64,000 nucleotides of DNA from Mycobacterium gordonae (GTDB taxonomy: Bacteria; Actinomycetota; Actinomycetes; Mycobacteriales; Mycobacteriaceae), in contig NZ_CP070973.1 of assembly GCF_017086405.1 (NCBI RefSeq), positions 4,124,739-4,188,738 of the forward strand. The letters are read 5' to 3'. The number at the start of each line of letters is the position of its first letter. Position 1 is the first letter of the stretch. Positions 28,976 to 38,396 of the stretch are shown here, one piece after another. Below the pieces are notes generated by a model, which worked only from the letters and a program-made list of their open reading frames with translations, searched no databases and was not told the DNA's origin. A program made the position numbers and the translations under genes.

Positions 28976-30161
28976 GCTCCTCCGCACCGGTGCGCAGCAT
29001 GGCAACCACCGGAGAGGGTGGGCCCACCAACGCCGCGGTGATCCGCCGGCTGACCCAAGGTAGCCACGCCAGACGCAGCGCGGTCCGGCGCGTCCATAGC
29101 TGAAACGGCGACGAGGGCAGGAACCGGTTGGCCGCGTCGCAACCCGCTTTCTGCTTCTCCTCGACCTCCGGGCGCCACAGTTGCTCGTAGAAGTCCAGCG
29201 CCCGCTCCACCGATGACGTACGGCGCAGCTGCTCGGCGAGCACGTAGGCGGCGCCCACCGCCAGTGAGGCACCCTGGCCGGCCAGCAGGGAGACCGCCGA
29301 GCAGGCATCGCCGATTAGCACCACGCGGTTCTTGTGCCAGTGCGGCATGACGATCTGCGCCACCTCGTCGTAGTAGATCTCCTCCGGCGGCGGGCATCGC
29401 TGCAGGGCTTCAGGCACCACCCAGCCCATGTCGGCATAGGTGGCGCGCAGCGCCGCCCGGGTGTCCTCGGGCAGCTGCCGATCCGGCGCGCGATGCGCGG
29501 CGAAGACGGCCACCTTGCCATTGCGCAAGGAGTAGAACCCGATCTGACGGTCGATGGTGTCGGTCAGGGCCACGTCGTCACCAGCAGCCTCGCGGATGCT
29601 GGCAGCGTCCAATACGAAAGCGGCGGTGTGGAATCCGAGATAACGCAGGTACTGCGCCTCGTCACCGAACACCAGGGCGCGCACGGTGGAGTGGATTCCG
29701 TCGGCGCCGATCAGCAGATCGGCGTCCAGCGTCTGCCCGCAGTCCAGAGTCACCGTCACGCCGTCGTCGTGATCGCGGACCCCGGTCACCGCGGCGCCAT
29801 AGCGCAGTTCGACATTGTCGGGCAGGTTGTCGCGCAGCACCTTTTCCAGGTCAGGTCGCATCACGCTGCACAGTCGACCGCGCAACGCCCGGTCGATCTT
29901 GACGTAGGACACGGCGGCGCGGCAGCGACCCCGTTCGTCGACCAAATTGGCTTCGTCAAAGTTGTAGCCGACGTCGCGGATCGCGGGCAGCAGTCCGATC
30001 GCCTCGGCCGCGTCGTAGCCGGCGCCGAAGAAGTCGATGAGATAGCCGTGGGCGCGGGGCCCGGCTGCGCGTTCCAGCAGCACCACCTCGGCGCCGAGGG
30101 AGGACATGCGTTCTGCGGCGGCCAGCCCGGCAATCCCCGCGCCGCAAACGACGACTTTCAC
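28968..30161 (-). CDS. FAD-dependent monooxygenase (UbiH/PHBH-like group A flavoprotein)
   Basis: About 397 residues from the GTG at 30161 (VKVVVCGAGIAGLAAAERM, the dinucleotide-binding GxGxxG). A second FAD motif is VVLIGDACSAVSLLAGQGAS (GD motif), and the intermediate DG-like segment LLIGADGIHSTVR is present. This is the three-motif signature of group A hydroxylases. The C-terminal about 60 residues are helical and basic. The substrate is unknown; relatives include aromatic hydroxylases and tetracycline-inactivating enzymes. It lies 13 bp downstream of the SDR gene on the same strand, so the two are probably one operon. No equivalent is recalled beside Rv2129c, so it may be a local gain. 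Confidence 0.85.
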   Translation of the reverse strand: MKVVVCGAGIAGLAAAERMSSLGAEVVLLERAAGPRAHGYLIDFFGAGYDAAEAIGLLPAIRDVGYNFDEANLVDERGRCRAAVSYVKIDRALRGRLCSVMRPDLEKVLRDNLPDNVELRYGAAVTGVRDHDDGVTVTLDCGQTLDADLLIGADGIHSTVRALVFGDEAQYLRYLGFHTAAFVLDAASIREAAGDDVALTDTIDRQIGFYSLRNGKVAVFAAHRAPDRQLPEDTRAALRATYADMGWVVPEALQRCPPPEEIYYDEVAQIVMPHWHKNRVVLIGDACSAVSLLAGQGASLAVGAAYVLAEQLRRTSSVERALDFYEQLWRPEVEEKQKAGCDAANRFLPSSPFQLWTRRTALRLAWLPWVSRRITAALVGPPSPVVAMLRTGAEELP

Positions 30162-30174
30162 GACGGCTGCTCGG

Positions 30175-31056
30175 CTATGACTTCTCCAGCTCCTCGGTGT
30201 ATGCGCTGGTGGAACGGCCGAGCGCGGCAACCTGGGCGTCCAGCTTCGGCATGATCTCGGCTGCGGTCTTGAGGATCGCCGCCTCCCCGATCCGGGTCGA
30301 CAGCAGCGGTTTGAGCCAGCGCATCGCACCCACCCAACTGGGGCAGTACACCCGGATCTTGCGCCCCTCGATGCCCTTGACGAACGCCGCGGCGCACTTG
30401 TTGACCGAGGTGGTCCCGTTCAGCGGCGGAGGCAGTTTGGACAGCATCTCGTCGAACGCCGGCAGATCGCCCTTGGTGTCGCGCACCAGGGCCGTGTCGA
30501 TCCAGGACATGTGGGCCGACCCGACGGTGACGCCCAGATGCGCCACCTCCAGCCGCAGGGAGTGCGCCAGGTGTTCGTTGCCCGCCTTGGACATGTCGTA
30601 GGGCACCATTCCCGGAGCGGCGGCGTAGGCGGCCAGCGACGACACGATCAGCACGTAGCCGCGGCGGTCGATGATCGACGGCAGCGCGGCGCGAACGGTG
30701 TAGAAGACACCCATCAGGTTGACGTCGATGACCCGCTTGACCGCCTCGGGATCGACCGTCAGCACCGAGCCGTAGCTGGCGATGCCGGCATTGGCCACCA
30801 CCACGTCGATGCCGCCGAATTTCTGTACGGCCTGGTCGGCGGCAGCCTGCATGGCCTTCAGGTCGCGTACGTCGGCGACGACGGTCAGCACCCGGCCGTC
30901 TCCGCCGAGTTCAGCTGCGATCGACATGAGCTCGGCTTCGCCCAGGTCGGTCAGGACCAGCTTGGCGCCCTTGTTGTGCAGCCGACGGGCTACCTCGGCG
31001 CCAATCCCGCGCCCTGCGCCAGTGATGAGAACGACCTTGCCCTGCACCGATGTCAT
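30175..31056 (-). CDS. Short-chain dehydrogenase/reductase, Rv2129c-like
   Basis: A 293-residue classical SDR. The cofactor motif is TGAGRGIGAEVAR (TGxxxGxG, near residue 13), with NAG in VVVANAGIAS. The catalytic Ser is in LIVSSLAAYA and the YxxxK pair in YDMSKAGNE. The C-terminal 90 residues extend beyond the core, as in mycobacterial homologues. The Asp at the end of beta-2 (VLTDLGEAE) suggests NAD(H) preference. The substrate is unknown. The gene lies 24 bp from the mshC stop and upstream of the flavin monooxygenase gene, so a redox gene pair on one transcript is likely. Confidence 0.9.
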   Translation of the reverse strand: MTSVQGKVVLITGAGRGIGAEVARRLHNKGAKLVLTDLGEAELMSIAAELGGDGRVLTVVADVRDLKAMQAAADQAVQKFGGIDVVVANAGIASYGSVLTVDPEAVKRVIDVNLMGVFYTVRAALPSIIDRRGYVLIVSSLAAYAAAPGMVPYDMSKAGNEHLAHSLRLEVAHLGVTVGSAHMSWIDTALVRDTKGDLPAFDEMLSKLPPPLNGTTSVNKCAAAFVKGIEGRKIRVYCPSWVGAMRWLKPLLSTRIGEAAILKTAAEIMPKLDAQVAALGRSTSAYTEELEKS

Positions 31057-31080
31057 GGCGCAAAAGGTACCACCGCGGAC

Positions 31081-32316
31081 TTACAGCGCGACTCCGAGCA
31101 GCGCGTCGACCGCGGTGGCCACCTGCCTGGGCGCCGCCTCGTCGTGGCCGCCGTACTCGAGCGCGTCAGTCGTCCAACCATCCAGCGCCGCAAGCGCTTT
31201 CGGCGTATCAAGGTCGTCGGCCAGATACCGGCGGACCCGGGCCAGGACGTCGGCGGCATCGGGACCGGCAGGCAACGAGGTGGCGGTTCGCCAGCGGTTC
31301 AGGCGGGCGTGCGCATCGTCGAGCACTTGCTGGCTCCAGAAGCGGTCGGCACGGTAGTGCCCGGCCAGCAGACCGAGGCGCACCGCCGACGGGTCGACGC
31401 CCTGGGCGCGCAGCTGAGACACCAGGACCAGGTTGCCCCGGCTCTTGGACATCTTGTGCCCGTCCCAGCCGATCATCCCGGCGTGCACGTAATGACGGGC
31501 AAATCTGCGTTCGCCGCTGACACATTCGGCGTGCGCGGCGGTGAACTCGTGATGCGGGAAGATCAAATCGCTGCCGCCGCCCTGAATGTCGAGTTCGCTG
31601 CCGATGCGGCTCAGCGCGATGGCCGCGCATTCGACGTGCCACCCCGGCCGGCCGGCTCCGAACGGCGCCGGCCAACTGGGCTCGCCGGGCCGGTTGACAC
31701 GCCACAGCAGCGCGTCGAGTCCGTCGGTCTTGCCCAGCCGGCGCGGATCGCCGCCACGCTGTTCGAACAGGTCCAACATGGTCTCGCGGTCGTAACCCGA
31801 TTCGTAGCCGAATTGCTGGGTAGCGTCGGCGCGGTAGTAGACGTCCGGGTACTCGCCCTCGACGACGTACGCCGCCCCGGAGGCAACCATTTTCTCGACG
31901 AGTTCGACCATCTCGGGGATAGCCTCGGTGGCCCCGACGTACTCGTGCGGAGGCAGCACCCGCAGCGCCGTCATGTCCTCGCGGAACAGCGCCACCTCCC
32001 GGTCGGCTAGCTCGCGCCAGTCGACACCGTCGCGGTCGGCACGCTCGAACAGCGGATCGTCGACGTCGGTGACGTTCTGGACGTAGTGCACGTCGTGGCC
32101 GATATCCAGCCACAGGCGGTGCACGAGATCGAACGTGAGATAGGTGGCGGCGTGGCCGAGGTGCGTCGCGTCGTACGGCGTGATGCCACACACGTACATG
32201 GTGGCCTTGCTGCCGGGGGTAACCGGGCGGATCTGCCGGTCAGAAGTGTCGTACAGCCGTAGTTCGGGGCCGCGTCCGGGTAACGCCAGGACCGGCGGAG
32301 AAGACCACGACCGCAT
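31081..32316 (-). CDS. mshC: L-cysteine:GlcN-Ins ligase MshC (mycothiol synthesis)
   Basis: A 411-residue class I tRNA-synthetase-like enzyme. It activates cysteine with ATP and joins it to GlcN-inositol, the third enzymatic step of mycothiol synthesis in the cytosol. It is a paralogue of CysRS: the zinc-site Cys is in MYVCGITPYD, the HIGH-type motif is THLGHAA, a second zinc cluster region is GWHVECAAIA with FPHHEFTAAH, and KMSKSRGN is the adenylation loop. The anticodon-binding domain of CysRS is cut short, as expected. Length and sequence closely follow Rv2130c. The ATG at 32316 lies 11 bp from the first unit of the 59-bp tandem repeat, so that repeat is the 5' leader or promoter. Confidence 0.97.
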   Translation of the reverse strand: MRSWSSPPVLALPGRGPELRLYDTSDRQIRPVTPGSKATMYVCGITPYDATHLGHAATYLTFDLVHRLWLDIGHDVHYVQNVTDVDDPLFERADRDGVDWRELADREVALFREDMTALRVLPPHEYVGATEAIPEMVELVEKMVASGAAYVVEGEYPDVYYRADATQQFGYESGYDRETMLDLFEQRGGDPRRLGKTDGLDALLWRVNRPGEPSWPAPFGAGRPGWHVECAAIALSRIGSELDIQGGGSDLIFPHHEFTAAHAECVSGERRFARHYVHAGMIGWDGHKMSKSRGNLVLVSQLRAQGVDPSAVRLGLLAGHYRADRFWSQQVLDDAHARLNRWRTATSLPAGPDAADVLARVRRYLADDLDTPKALAALDGWTTDALEYGGHDEAAPRQVATAVDALLGVAL

Positions 32317-32326
32317 GCGTCGACTT

Positions 32327-32558
32327 TAAGCCCGGCGACGATGCGCCCCGCGCAGCGGGGCGAGAAGGAGTCGGGCAATCCGACCTAAGCCCGGCGACGA
32401 TGCGCCCCGCGCAGCGGGGCGAGAAGGAGTCGGGCAATCCGACCTAAGCCCGGCGACGATGCGCCCCGCGCAGCGGGGCGAGAAGGAGTCGGGCAATCCG
32501 ACCTAAGCCCGGCGACGATGCGCCCCGCGCAGCGGGGCGAGAAGGAGTCGGGCAATCA
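32327..32558. repeat. Four tandem copies of a 59-bp unit (VNTR) upstream of mshC
   Basis: Units begin at 32327, 32386, 32445 and 32504 with exact 59-bp spacing and essentially identical sequence; the last is cut short at about 32558. Each unit contains CGCCCCGC-GCA-GCGGGGCG, a perfect 8-bp stem with a 3-nt loop, and AGAAGGAGTCGGGCAATC. Fifty-nine is not a multiple of three, so the array is not coding. It fills almost the whole spacer between the LuxR-type gene stop and the mshC start. It resembles mycobacterial MIRU/VNTR arrays and could act as a terminator cluster for the upstream gene or modulate mshC. Confidence 0.93.
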
Positions 32559-32570
32559 AGCGGCACGAGG

Positions 32571-35500
32571 CTAGCCATCCCGACGCGCCGTTTCCCGGAT
32601 GAGCTGGGCGCGAGAGGCAAGGCCCAATTTGGCGTAGACGTGTGTCAGATGAGTTTGCACCGTGCGCGGCGAGATGAACATCCGTCCTGCGATGTCGTTG
32701 TTGGCCAGTCCCTCGTTCACCAGCCGGACCACCTCGCGCTCAGTCCTGGTCAGCGACGCCCACCCCATGGTCGGGCGTTTTCGCCCGCCCCGACCCCGGA
32801 GTGTGTAGGAGATCACCTCGGCGATCGGGGAATTGGCGCCCGCAGCCCAGGCGGCATCGAAGTCCAGTTTACCCATTGATGTTCGAATCTCGGCGAGAAA
32901 AGATTCGTGGTCGGCACGGCGCAACGGGAAGCTATTTTCACCGATTCGCCGACGCAGGGCGTGCGCCGCAGCGAACATGCGCGTCGCGTCCCGGTAGTTG
33001 CCGTCTTCTGCACTGCACTCGGCTTTGCATTCGAGCACGTGGGCAATCCCTACCATCGCCTCGCTTTCCGCGCCGTAGGCCAATGCCTCGTCGACGTCGC
33101 GTCCGGCTTGTTCGAAATCACCTTCCGACCGCGCGACGACGGCACGAGTGGCCAACGCCTGCAGCCGGTGCCAGCCCGCGGTCGTCGCCACCGCCTTGTC
33201 CGCCCACCACCGGGCGGCCGACAGGTCACCGCCGAGGTAGGCGACCTGCGCGATCGGCACAACGTTGATCGGTCCCTGCCCGCTGCTGCCGATGCGCTGT
33301 CGGACCAAATCGGCCGCGTCCCGTGCGGTCTCGACATCACCCGCGGCAATGGCCGCGACGGCCAGGGCTACACCGGCCGCGCTCTCGGACAGTCCCCCGA
33401 GCTCCGCCGCGGCGGCGACGGCGTCGCGAGCGGCATCACCAGCTGCACGGTCATCACCCAGGTAGGCAAGTGCATGGGCCAAACCCATCAGGCTCAGCAC
33501 CACATACATCTTGTCCTGGGCGATCTCAGCCTCCACCCGCACCTCGCGCAGCTGTGCGGCAGCCTGGTCCAGCTGCCCGCGCATGATCATCGACCAGGCA
33601 AGCCACGTCCGGCACCGGCGCGACTCGACCCGGTCACCGATCTCTTCGGCGAGTTGGCCTGCTTCTGCGGCGGCGATCCCCGCTTGCTTCGGATCTCCCG
33701 CCATGACCGCTCCGTAAGCCTGCACCGTGAGGCAGCGGGCAAGTATTCGGCGGTCGTCCATAGTCCGTGCGATCGCGGTAGCTTCAGCGAAATACGGCTG
33801 AGCGATCTGCGCCTGGTGGGCGGTGTTGTAGCCACAAGCGGTGAGCGCATTCGCCAGTAGCGCCGGGTCGTCGAGGTCGCGAGCGATCGCCAGGGCCTGC
33901 TGCGCCTGCGCCAGGCTGTCGTGGCCACTGGTGTAGGCGGTCAGAACAGACTTGTCGGCCAGCGCTCGGGCCCGCACCGACAGCGCCCGGTCCGGATCGT
34001 CTTCGCCTTTCTCGAGGATGGCGTCGAACCAGGCACGTCCCTCGTCGGCGCGACCACGCCCGCGCCACAGCGGTTGCAGCGAGGAGGCCAATCGCAGCGC
34101 CGACTCGACGTCGGACGTTTCCCGGCTCCACGTGAACGCCGCACGGAGATTGTCGATTTCGGCGTCGGCCCACTCGATCAGCCGCTCGTCGTCACGGTGT
34201 CCGGGCTCCGGTGACACCGTCGCCAGCGTGGTGAAGTGGTCGCGGTGACGTTCGCGCAGCATGTTCGTCTCGCCGGATTCGCCCAACTTCTCCGCGGCGT
34301 ATTGCCGCACCGTTTCCAGGAGCCGATAGCGAGTTTGTCGCCGACCGTGGTCCGCGAGCACGAGCGACTTGTCGACAAGCAGAATCAGGAGTTCCAAGAC
34401 CTCGCCGCGCGGCAAGTCGGTTCCCGATGCGACCGCCTGGACGGCGCCGAGATCGAAGCCGCCGTGAAACACCGACAGGCGGCGAAAAAGGATTCGTTCG
34501 AGATGCGTCAGCAGCTCGTGTGACCAATCCACGGACGCACGCAACGTCTGGTGGCGGCCGACGATTGCGCGGGCGCTGCCGGTGATCAGCCGGAAGCGAT
34601 CGTGCAACGTGTCCAGTATCTCGGCCAGCGATAACGCCCGTACCCGGGCCGCTGCCAGCTCCAGGGCCAGTGGTATGCCGTCGAGGCGGCGGCAGATCTC
34701 GGCCAGACTTTCGGCATCTTCAGCGGTCACCGTGAACCCCGCGCGAGCCTCAGCGGCACGGTGGGAGAACAGTTCGACCGCTTCGTCGCCCAGCGCGAGC
34801 GACGGCACCCTCCAGCTGACTTCGCCGGCTGCGCCCAGCGGTTGGCGGCTGGTCGTGAGCACCCTCGATCTGCCTCCCGCGGACGCGAGCGCGGCGATCA
34901 GCGATGCGCTCGCGTCGAGCAGGTGCTCGCAGTTATCCAGAATCACCAGCGCACAGCGCTCGCCGATGAATTTAGCCAATATCGCAGTTGTGGTCGAGCT
35001 GTCCGGCGCGTCGGGTAGTCCCAGTGCGCGCGCCATCACCATCGGCACCATGCCCGGGTCGCGGATCGGTGCCAAGTTCACGAACCAAACCCCGTCGCCG
35101 AACCTGTCGGCTACCTGTGCGGCTACCTCGATCGCGAGCCGGGTCTTTCCCACTCCGCCCGCGCCCGTCAACGTCACCAGGCGGTGGGTCTGCAGCAAAC
35201 ACCTCACCTCGGCAAGCTCCGTGGTACGACCCACGAAGCTGCTCGTTTGAACTGGAAGTTGCCGAGGCATGGGCGGATTCGATGCGACGCGGGGCGGGGC
35301 TTCGTCGGCGAGTTCGGGGTGGCACAGCCGCACCACCCGCTCTGGCCTGGCAGAGTTCGCGAGCGGGTGAGCGCCCACATCGCTCAGCCACGCCGCGTCA
35401 GGTAGTCGATCCTGCACCAACGCCGCGGTGGCTGCGGATATCAGCACCTGGCCGTCACCGGCGAGGTCGCGCAGCCGCGCAGCGACCCGCAGGGTCGGCG

Positions 35501-35816
35501 CGGCGTATTCACCTGCGTCGCAACGATGAACCTCGCCGGTGTGTATCCCGATGCGAACCTGAAGTTTCGCCGAAGCGCCCAACCGCAGAGCGGCTGCCAC
35601 CGCATCACTGGCGCGGGCGAAGGCCGCCACCGAAACGGCAGTCAGGGCCGGCTCCACGTCCGGGTCGGGCAGTTGCACACCGTCGTGGTCAGCGACGGCC
35701 TCGGCAAAGACACGGCTGGCTCGTTGGGACGCAATATGGTCAGCCGATAGCACGGTCACCGTTCCGGTCGGCCTACGCCTACTCACACCGCTCCACCTCG
35801 TCAGAGCCGAGTCCAC
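32571..35816 (-). CDS. Large LuxR-family regulator with degenerate cyclase domain, STAND ATPase and TPR-like repeats
   Basis: A 1081-residue multidomain regulator. Residues about 15-165 resemble a class III nucleotide cyclase (VRIGIHTGEVHR, then PTLRVAARLRDLAGDGQVLIS) but lack the N-terminal metal-binding Asp. A STAND/NB-ARC ATPase follows (about 190-480): P-loop GAGGVGKT at 218-225, Walker B LVILDNCEHLL, and a GIPLALELAAAR motif. Helical TPR-type repeats fill about 560-1000. The C terminus is a LuxR helix-turn-helix (RTEREVVRLVNEGL, then the recognition helix near SPRTVQTHL). M. tuberculosis has relatives (for example Rv0386 and Rv2488c by recall). It is divergent from an aldehyde dehydrogenase gene, a plausible target. 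The GTG start could instead be ten codons later. Confidence 0.9.
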   Translation of the reverse strand: MDSALTRWSGVSRRRPTGTVTVLSADHIASQRASRVFAEAVADHDGVQLPDPDVEPALTAVSVAAFARASDAVAAALRLGASAKLQVRIGIHTGEVHRCDAGEYAAPTLRVAARLRDLAGDGQVLISAATAALVQDRLPDAAWLSDVGAHPLANSARPERVVRLCHPELADEAPPRVASNPPMPRQLPVQTSSFVGRTTELAEVRCLLQTHRLVTLTGAGGVGKTRLAIEVAAQVADRFGDGVWFVNLAPIRDPGMVPMVMARALGLPDAPDSSTTTAILAKFIGERCALVILDNCEHLLDASASLIAALASAGGRSRVLTTSRQPLGAAGEVSWRVPSLALGDEAVELFSHRAAEARAGFTVTAEDAESLAEICRRLDGIPLALELAAARVRALSLAEILDTLHDRFRLITGSARAIVGRHQTLRASVDWSHELLTHLERILFRRLSVFHGGFDLGAVQAVASGTDLPRGEVLELLILLVDKSLVLADHGRRQTRYRLLETVRQYAAEKLGESGETNMLRERHRDHFTTLATVSPEPGHRDDERLIEWADAEIDNLRAAFTWSRETSDVESALRLASSLQPLWRGRGRADEGRAWFDAILEKGEDDPDRALSVRARALADKSVLTAYTSGHDSLAQAQQALAIARDLDDPALLANALTACGYNTAHQAQIAQPYFAEATAIARTMDDRRILARCLTVQAYGAVMAGDPKQAGIAAAEAGQLAEEIGDRVESRRCRTWLAWSMIMRGQLDQAAAQLREVRVEAEIAQDKMYVVLSLMGLAHALAYLGDDRAAGDAARDAVAAAAELGGLSESAAGVALAVAAIAAGDVETARDAADLVRQRIGSSGQGPINVVPIAQVAYLGGDLSAARWWADKAVATTAGWHRLQALATRAVVARSEGDFEQAGRDVDEALAYGAESEAMVGIAHVLECKAECSAEDGNYRDATRMFAAAHALRRRIGENSFPLRRADHESFLAEIRTSMGKLDFDAAWAAGANSPIAEVISYTLRGRGGRKRPTMGWASLTRTEREVVRLVNEGLANNDIAGRMFISPRTVQTHLTHVYAKLGLASRAQLIRETARRDG

Positions 35817-35998
35817 GTCTCGCTCGTGCGCGCCGACTCGGGACGGTCGGCGTGGCTAGCACCTTCCGAATCCGCCACCGCGCACGGCTGGTTACCGCTT
35901 TCCGTTTGCCTTCAGCCGGAAACCTACGCGGTTTTGCCGATGATGTCTGTGGGCGCGGTGCAGGATCATCGACTCGCACGGCGACCACAGGAGAACCG

Positions 35999-37567
35999 AT
36001 GACGACCGACATCACTCGTCGCTCAGATCGAGCGAGCGTCGCAAACCGAGAGCAGCCTTATGAACCCGACGAGGTAGCAGTCACCTGTCCGGCCACCGGG
36101 GAAGCGCTCGGCAGCGTCCCGGTGGCGAGGCCCCATCAGGTACAGGCGGCGGCGGCACGGCTGCGCGACGCCCAGCCCGCGTGGCGACATCTCGGTGTCG
36201 GGGGCCGCGCCCACTGGCTGGGCAGGTGGCGCGACTGGATGCTGGACCACCGTGACCAGGTGCTGACATTGCTGCAACTGGAAACGGGCAAGTCGTGGGC
36301 GGATGCCGGCGTCGAGATCGCCGCCGTGCAGATCATCAACTACTGGATCGACAACGCCGACGCCTTCTTGGCAGAACGGGCGGTGCGACCCTACGGCGCG
36401 GCCAACGCGGCCAAGAAGCTGACGATCGCCTACGAGCCGTACCCACTCGTCGGGGTGATCACCCCGTGGAACGGTCCACTTTCGGTGCCGCTTCTCGACA
36501 TCCCAGCGGCATTGATGGCGGGTTGCGCCGTGCTGTCCAAGCCCTCAGAGTTCGCGCCGCTCGCCTGGCAAATGGTCGTCGACGGCTGGAAAGAGATCGG
36601 AGCCCCGAACGTGCTCGACGTGGTGTTCGGCTACGGCGAAACCGGTGCGGCGCTGGTTGACGTGGTCGATTACGTCATGTTCACCGGCTCGGTCAACACC
36701 GGCCGACGCATCGCTGTGAGCGCCGCGCAGCGGTTGATCCCATGCGACTTGGAGCTTGGCGGCAAGGACGCGATGATCGTCTGCGCCGATGCTGACATCG
36801 ACCGAGCGGTCGACGGCGCGGTCTGGGGCGGCTTCGCCTACTCCGGTCAGGTCTGCATCTCGGTTGAGCGGGTCTACGTCGAGGCGCCGGTCTACGACGA
36901 GTTCGTGCAGAAGCTGGTGGCCAGGACAGCGCAGCTGCGCCAGGGTATGGACGCCGCCCACGACTACTCCTGCGAGATCGGCGCCATGACCACCGCACAG
37001 CAGCTCGCCATGGTGACTCGCCATGTCGACGATGCCGTCAGCAAGGGAGCCAGGGTGCTCATCGGCGGCAAGTCGGCCGGTGGGCCCGGCCTCTTCTACG
37101 AGCCGACCGTGCTCGTCGACGTCGATCACACGATGGATTGCATGCGTGAGGAGACTTTCGGACCGACCCTGCCGGTCATGAAGGTGCGTGACGCTGCCGA
37201 GGCGATAGCGAAAGCCAACGACTCGAAACTCGGCTTGTCGGGCAGCGTGTGGACTCGCGACAAAAGCAAAGCCAACGCACTTGCCCGGCAATGGAATACC
37301 GGGACGGTGAACATCAACAACGTGATCACCGGCCTGTTGCAGTTCGGTGTCCCAATGGCCGGGTGGCACGAATCCGGACTCGGCTCGCGCTCGGGCGGCG
37401 CCGAGGGGATCCGCAAGTACTGCCGCACCAAGAGCATCGTCGCCGACCGCGTCGCCATGAAAAAGGAGCTGCTGTGGTATCCCTACAGCCCCAGGAAGGG
37501 CCGCGCGGTGGAAAAAATCGTCAGAGCACTGTCGGCGAAAGACTGGCGCCGTCGATTCGGCCGTTGA
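35999..37567 (+). CDS. Aldehyde dehydrogenase (NAD(P)+-dependent)
   Basis: A 522-residue ALDH-superfamily enzyme that oxidises an aldehyde to a carboxylic acid. It has the Rossmann segment VGVITPWNGPLSVP, the general-base Glu in LELGGKDAMI, the catalytic Cys in YSGQVCISVERVY, and the EETFGPTLPV motif. The length is somewhat above the usual 480-500, with a basic tail ending KDWRRRFGR. The ATG at 35999 follows CAGGAG; the long open frame upstream is antisense to the regulator and is not used. It is divergent from the STAND-LuxR regulator across 182 bp, so regulation by it is plausible. The substrate is unknown. The pair is inserted between mshC and cysQ. Confidence 0.92.
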   Translation: MTTDITRRSDRASVANREQPYEPDEVAVTCPATGEALGSVPVARPHQVQAAAARLRDAQPAWRHLGVGGRAHWLGRWRDWMLDHRDQVLTLLQLETGKSWADAGVEIAAVQIINYWIDNADAFLAERAVRPYGAANAAKKLTIAYEPYPLVGVITPWNGPLSVPLLDIPAALMAGCAVLSKPSEFAPLAWQMVVDGWKEIGAPNVLDVVFGYGETGAALVDVVDYVMFTGSVNTGRRIAVSAAQRLIPCDLELGGKDAMIVCADADIDRAVDGAVWGGFAYSGQVCISVERVYVEAPVYDEFVQKLVARTAQLRQGMDAAHDYSCEIGAMTTAQQLAMVTRHVDDAVSKGARVLIGGKSAGGPGLFYEPTVLVDVDHTMDCMREETFGPTLPVMKVRDAAEAIAKANDSKLGLSGSVWTRDKSKANALARQWNTGTVNINNVITGLLQFGVPMAGWHESGLGSRSGGAEGIRKYCRTKSIVADRVAMKKELLWYPYSPRKGRAVEKIVRALSAKDWRRRFGR

Positions 37568-37570
37568 GGA

Positions 37571-38365
37571 TCACCACCAGGACTGGCGGATGGCGTCGAG
37601 CAGGATCGGCGCCAGCTCGGCGCGGCACATGACGAAGTCAGGCAGGTACGGGTCGAGCTGGTTGTACATCATCGGCGACCCGTCCAGGCGCGACACATGC
37701 ATCCCCGCCGCCTGCACCACGCCCGCCGGCGCCGCCGAATCCCATTCCCACTGCCCCCCGGCGTGCAGGTAGGCGTCGGCGACGCCGTCGATGATCGCCA
37801 TGGCCTTGGCGCCTGCCGAGCCGATGCGCACCAGTTCGATGTCCAGGATCTGCCGGATCCGGTACAGAATCGCCGGCGGCCGGGTGGCGCTGACGGCGAT
37901 CCTGATAACGCCGGGGATGCCGGCAGCGGCCAGGTCCACCAGGGAGGTGACGGTGTCGCTGCGGTAGACGATATTGCCGCGGGCTGGTAGCGACACCGCC
38001 GCGTCGGTGATCTGCGGCCGACCGATTGCACCTCGCTGCCAGAGCGCAATGTGCACCGCCCAATCGTCGCGCCCACGGGTGGAGAACTCGCGGGTGCCGT
38101 CGAGCGGGTCGACGATCCACACCCGGTCGGACTTGAGCCGGACCAGGTCGTCGTGCGCCTCCTCGCTGAGCACCGCATCGCCGGGCCGCTCGGCCCGCAA
38201 GCGGCGCAAGATGAGCGAGTTCGCCAGCCGGTCACCGGCGTCACCGAGTTCCCACGGATAGTCGAAGCCGACCTCGTCGCGCACCTTGAGCAGCAACTCC
38301 CCCGCTTCGGCGGCGAGATCAGCGGCCAGCGCGGCGTCGGTCTGGTCACGCGCGGCCGGGTTCAC
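37571..38365 (-). CDS. cysQ: 3'-phosphoadenosine 5'-phosphate phosphatase CysQ
   Basis: A 264-residue inositol-monophosphatase-fold enzyme that dephosphorylates PAP/PAPS in sulfate assimilation and can also hydrolyse inositol phosphate. Metal-binding motifs are intact: LSEEAHDD, DPLDGTREF and the C-terminal WDSAAPAGV. It closely follows Rv2131c in sequence and length. Li+-sensitive and Mg2+-dependent activity is known for the family. The stop lies 3 bp beyond the convergent aldehyde dehydrogenase stop, so the two messages overlap at their ends. In M. tuberculosis cysQ is directly next to mshC; here 5 kb separates them. Confidence 0.96.
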   Translation of the reverse strand: MNPAARDQTDAALAADLAAEAGELLLKVRDEVGFDYPWELGDAGDRLANSLILRRLRAERPGDAVLSEEAHDDLVRLKSDRVWIVDPLDGTREFSTRGRDDWAVHIALWQRGAIGRPQITDAAVSLPARGNIVYRSDTVTSLVDLAAAGIPGVIRIAVSATRPPAILYRIRQILDIELVRIGSAGAKAMAIIDGVADAYLHAGGQWEWDSAAPAGVVQAAGMHVSRLDGSPMMYNQLDPYLPDFVMCRAELAPILLDAIRQSWW

Positions 38366-38396
38366 CGCCCCAGTATCGCCGACGGTGTGCGCCCGC

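Noticed and set aside
32240..32437. Small frame across the 59-bp repeats ahead of mshC
   Set aside because: The repeat length is not a multiple of three and the frame changes with copy number, so it is not a protein.
34988..35998. Extension of the aldehyde dehydrogenase frame far upstream
   Set aside because: Antisense to the STAND regulator. The ATG at 35999 with CAGGAG gives a normal ALDH N terminus.
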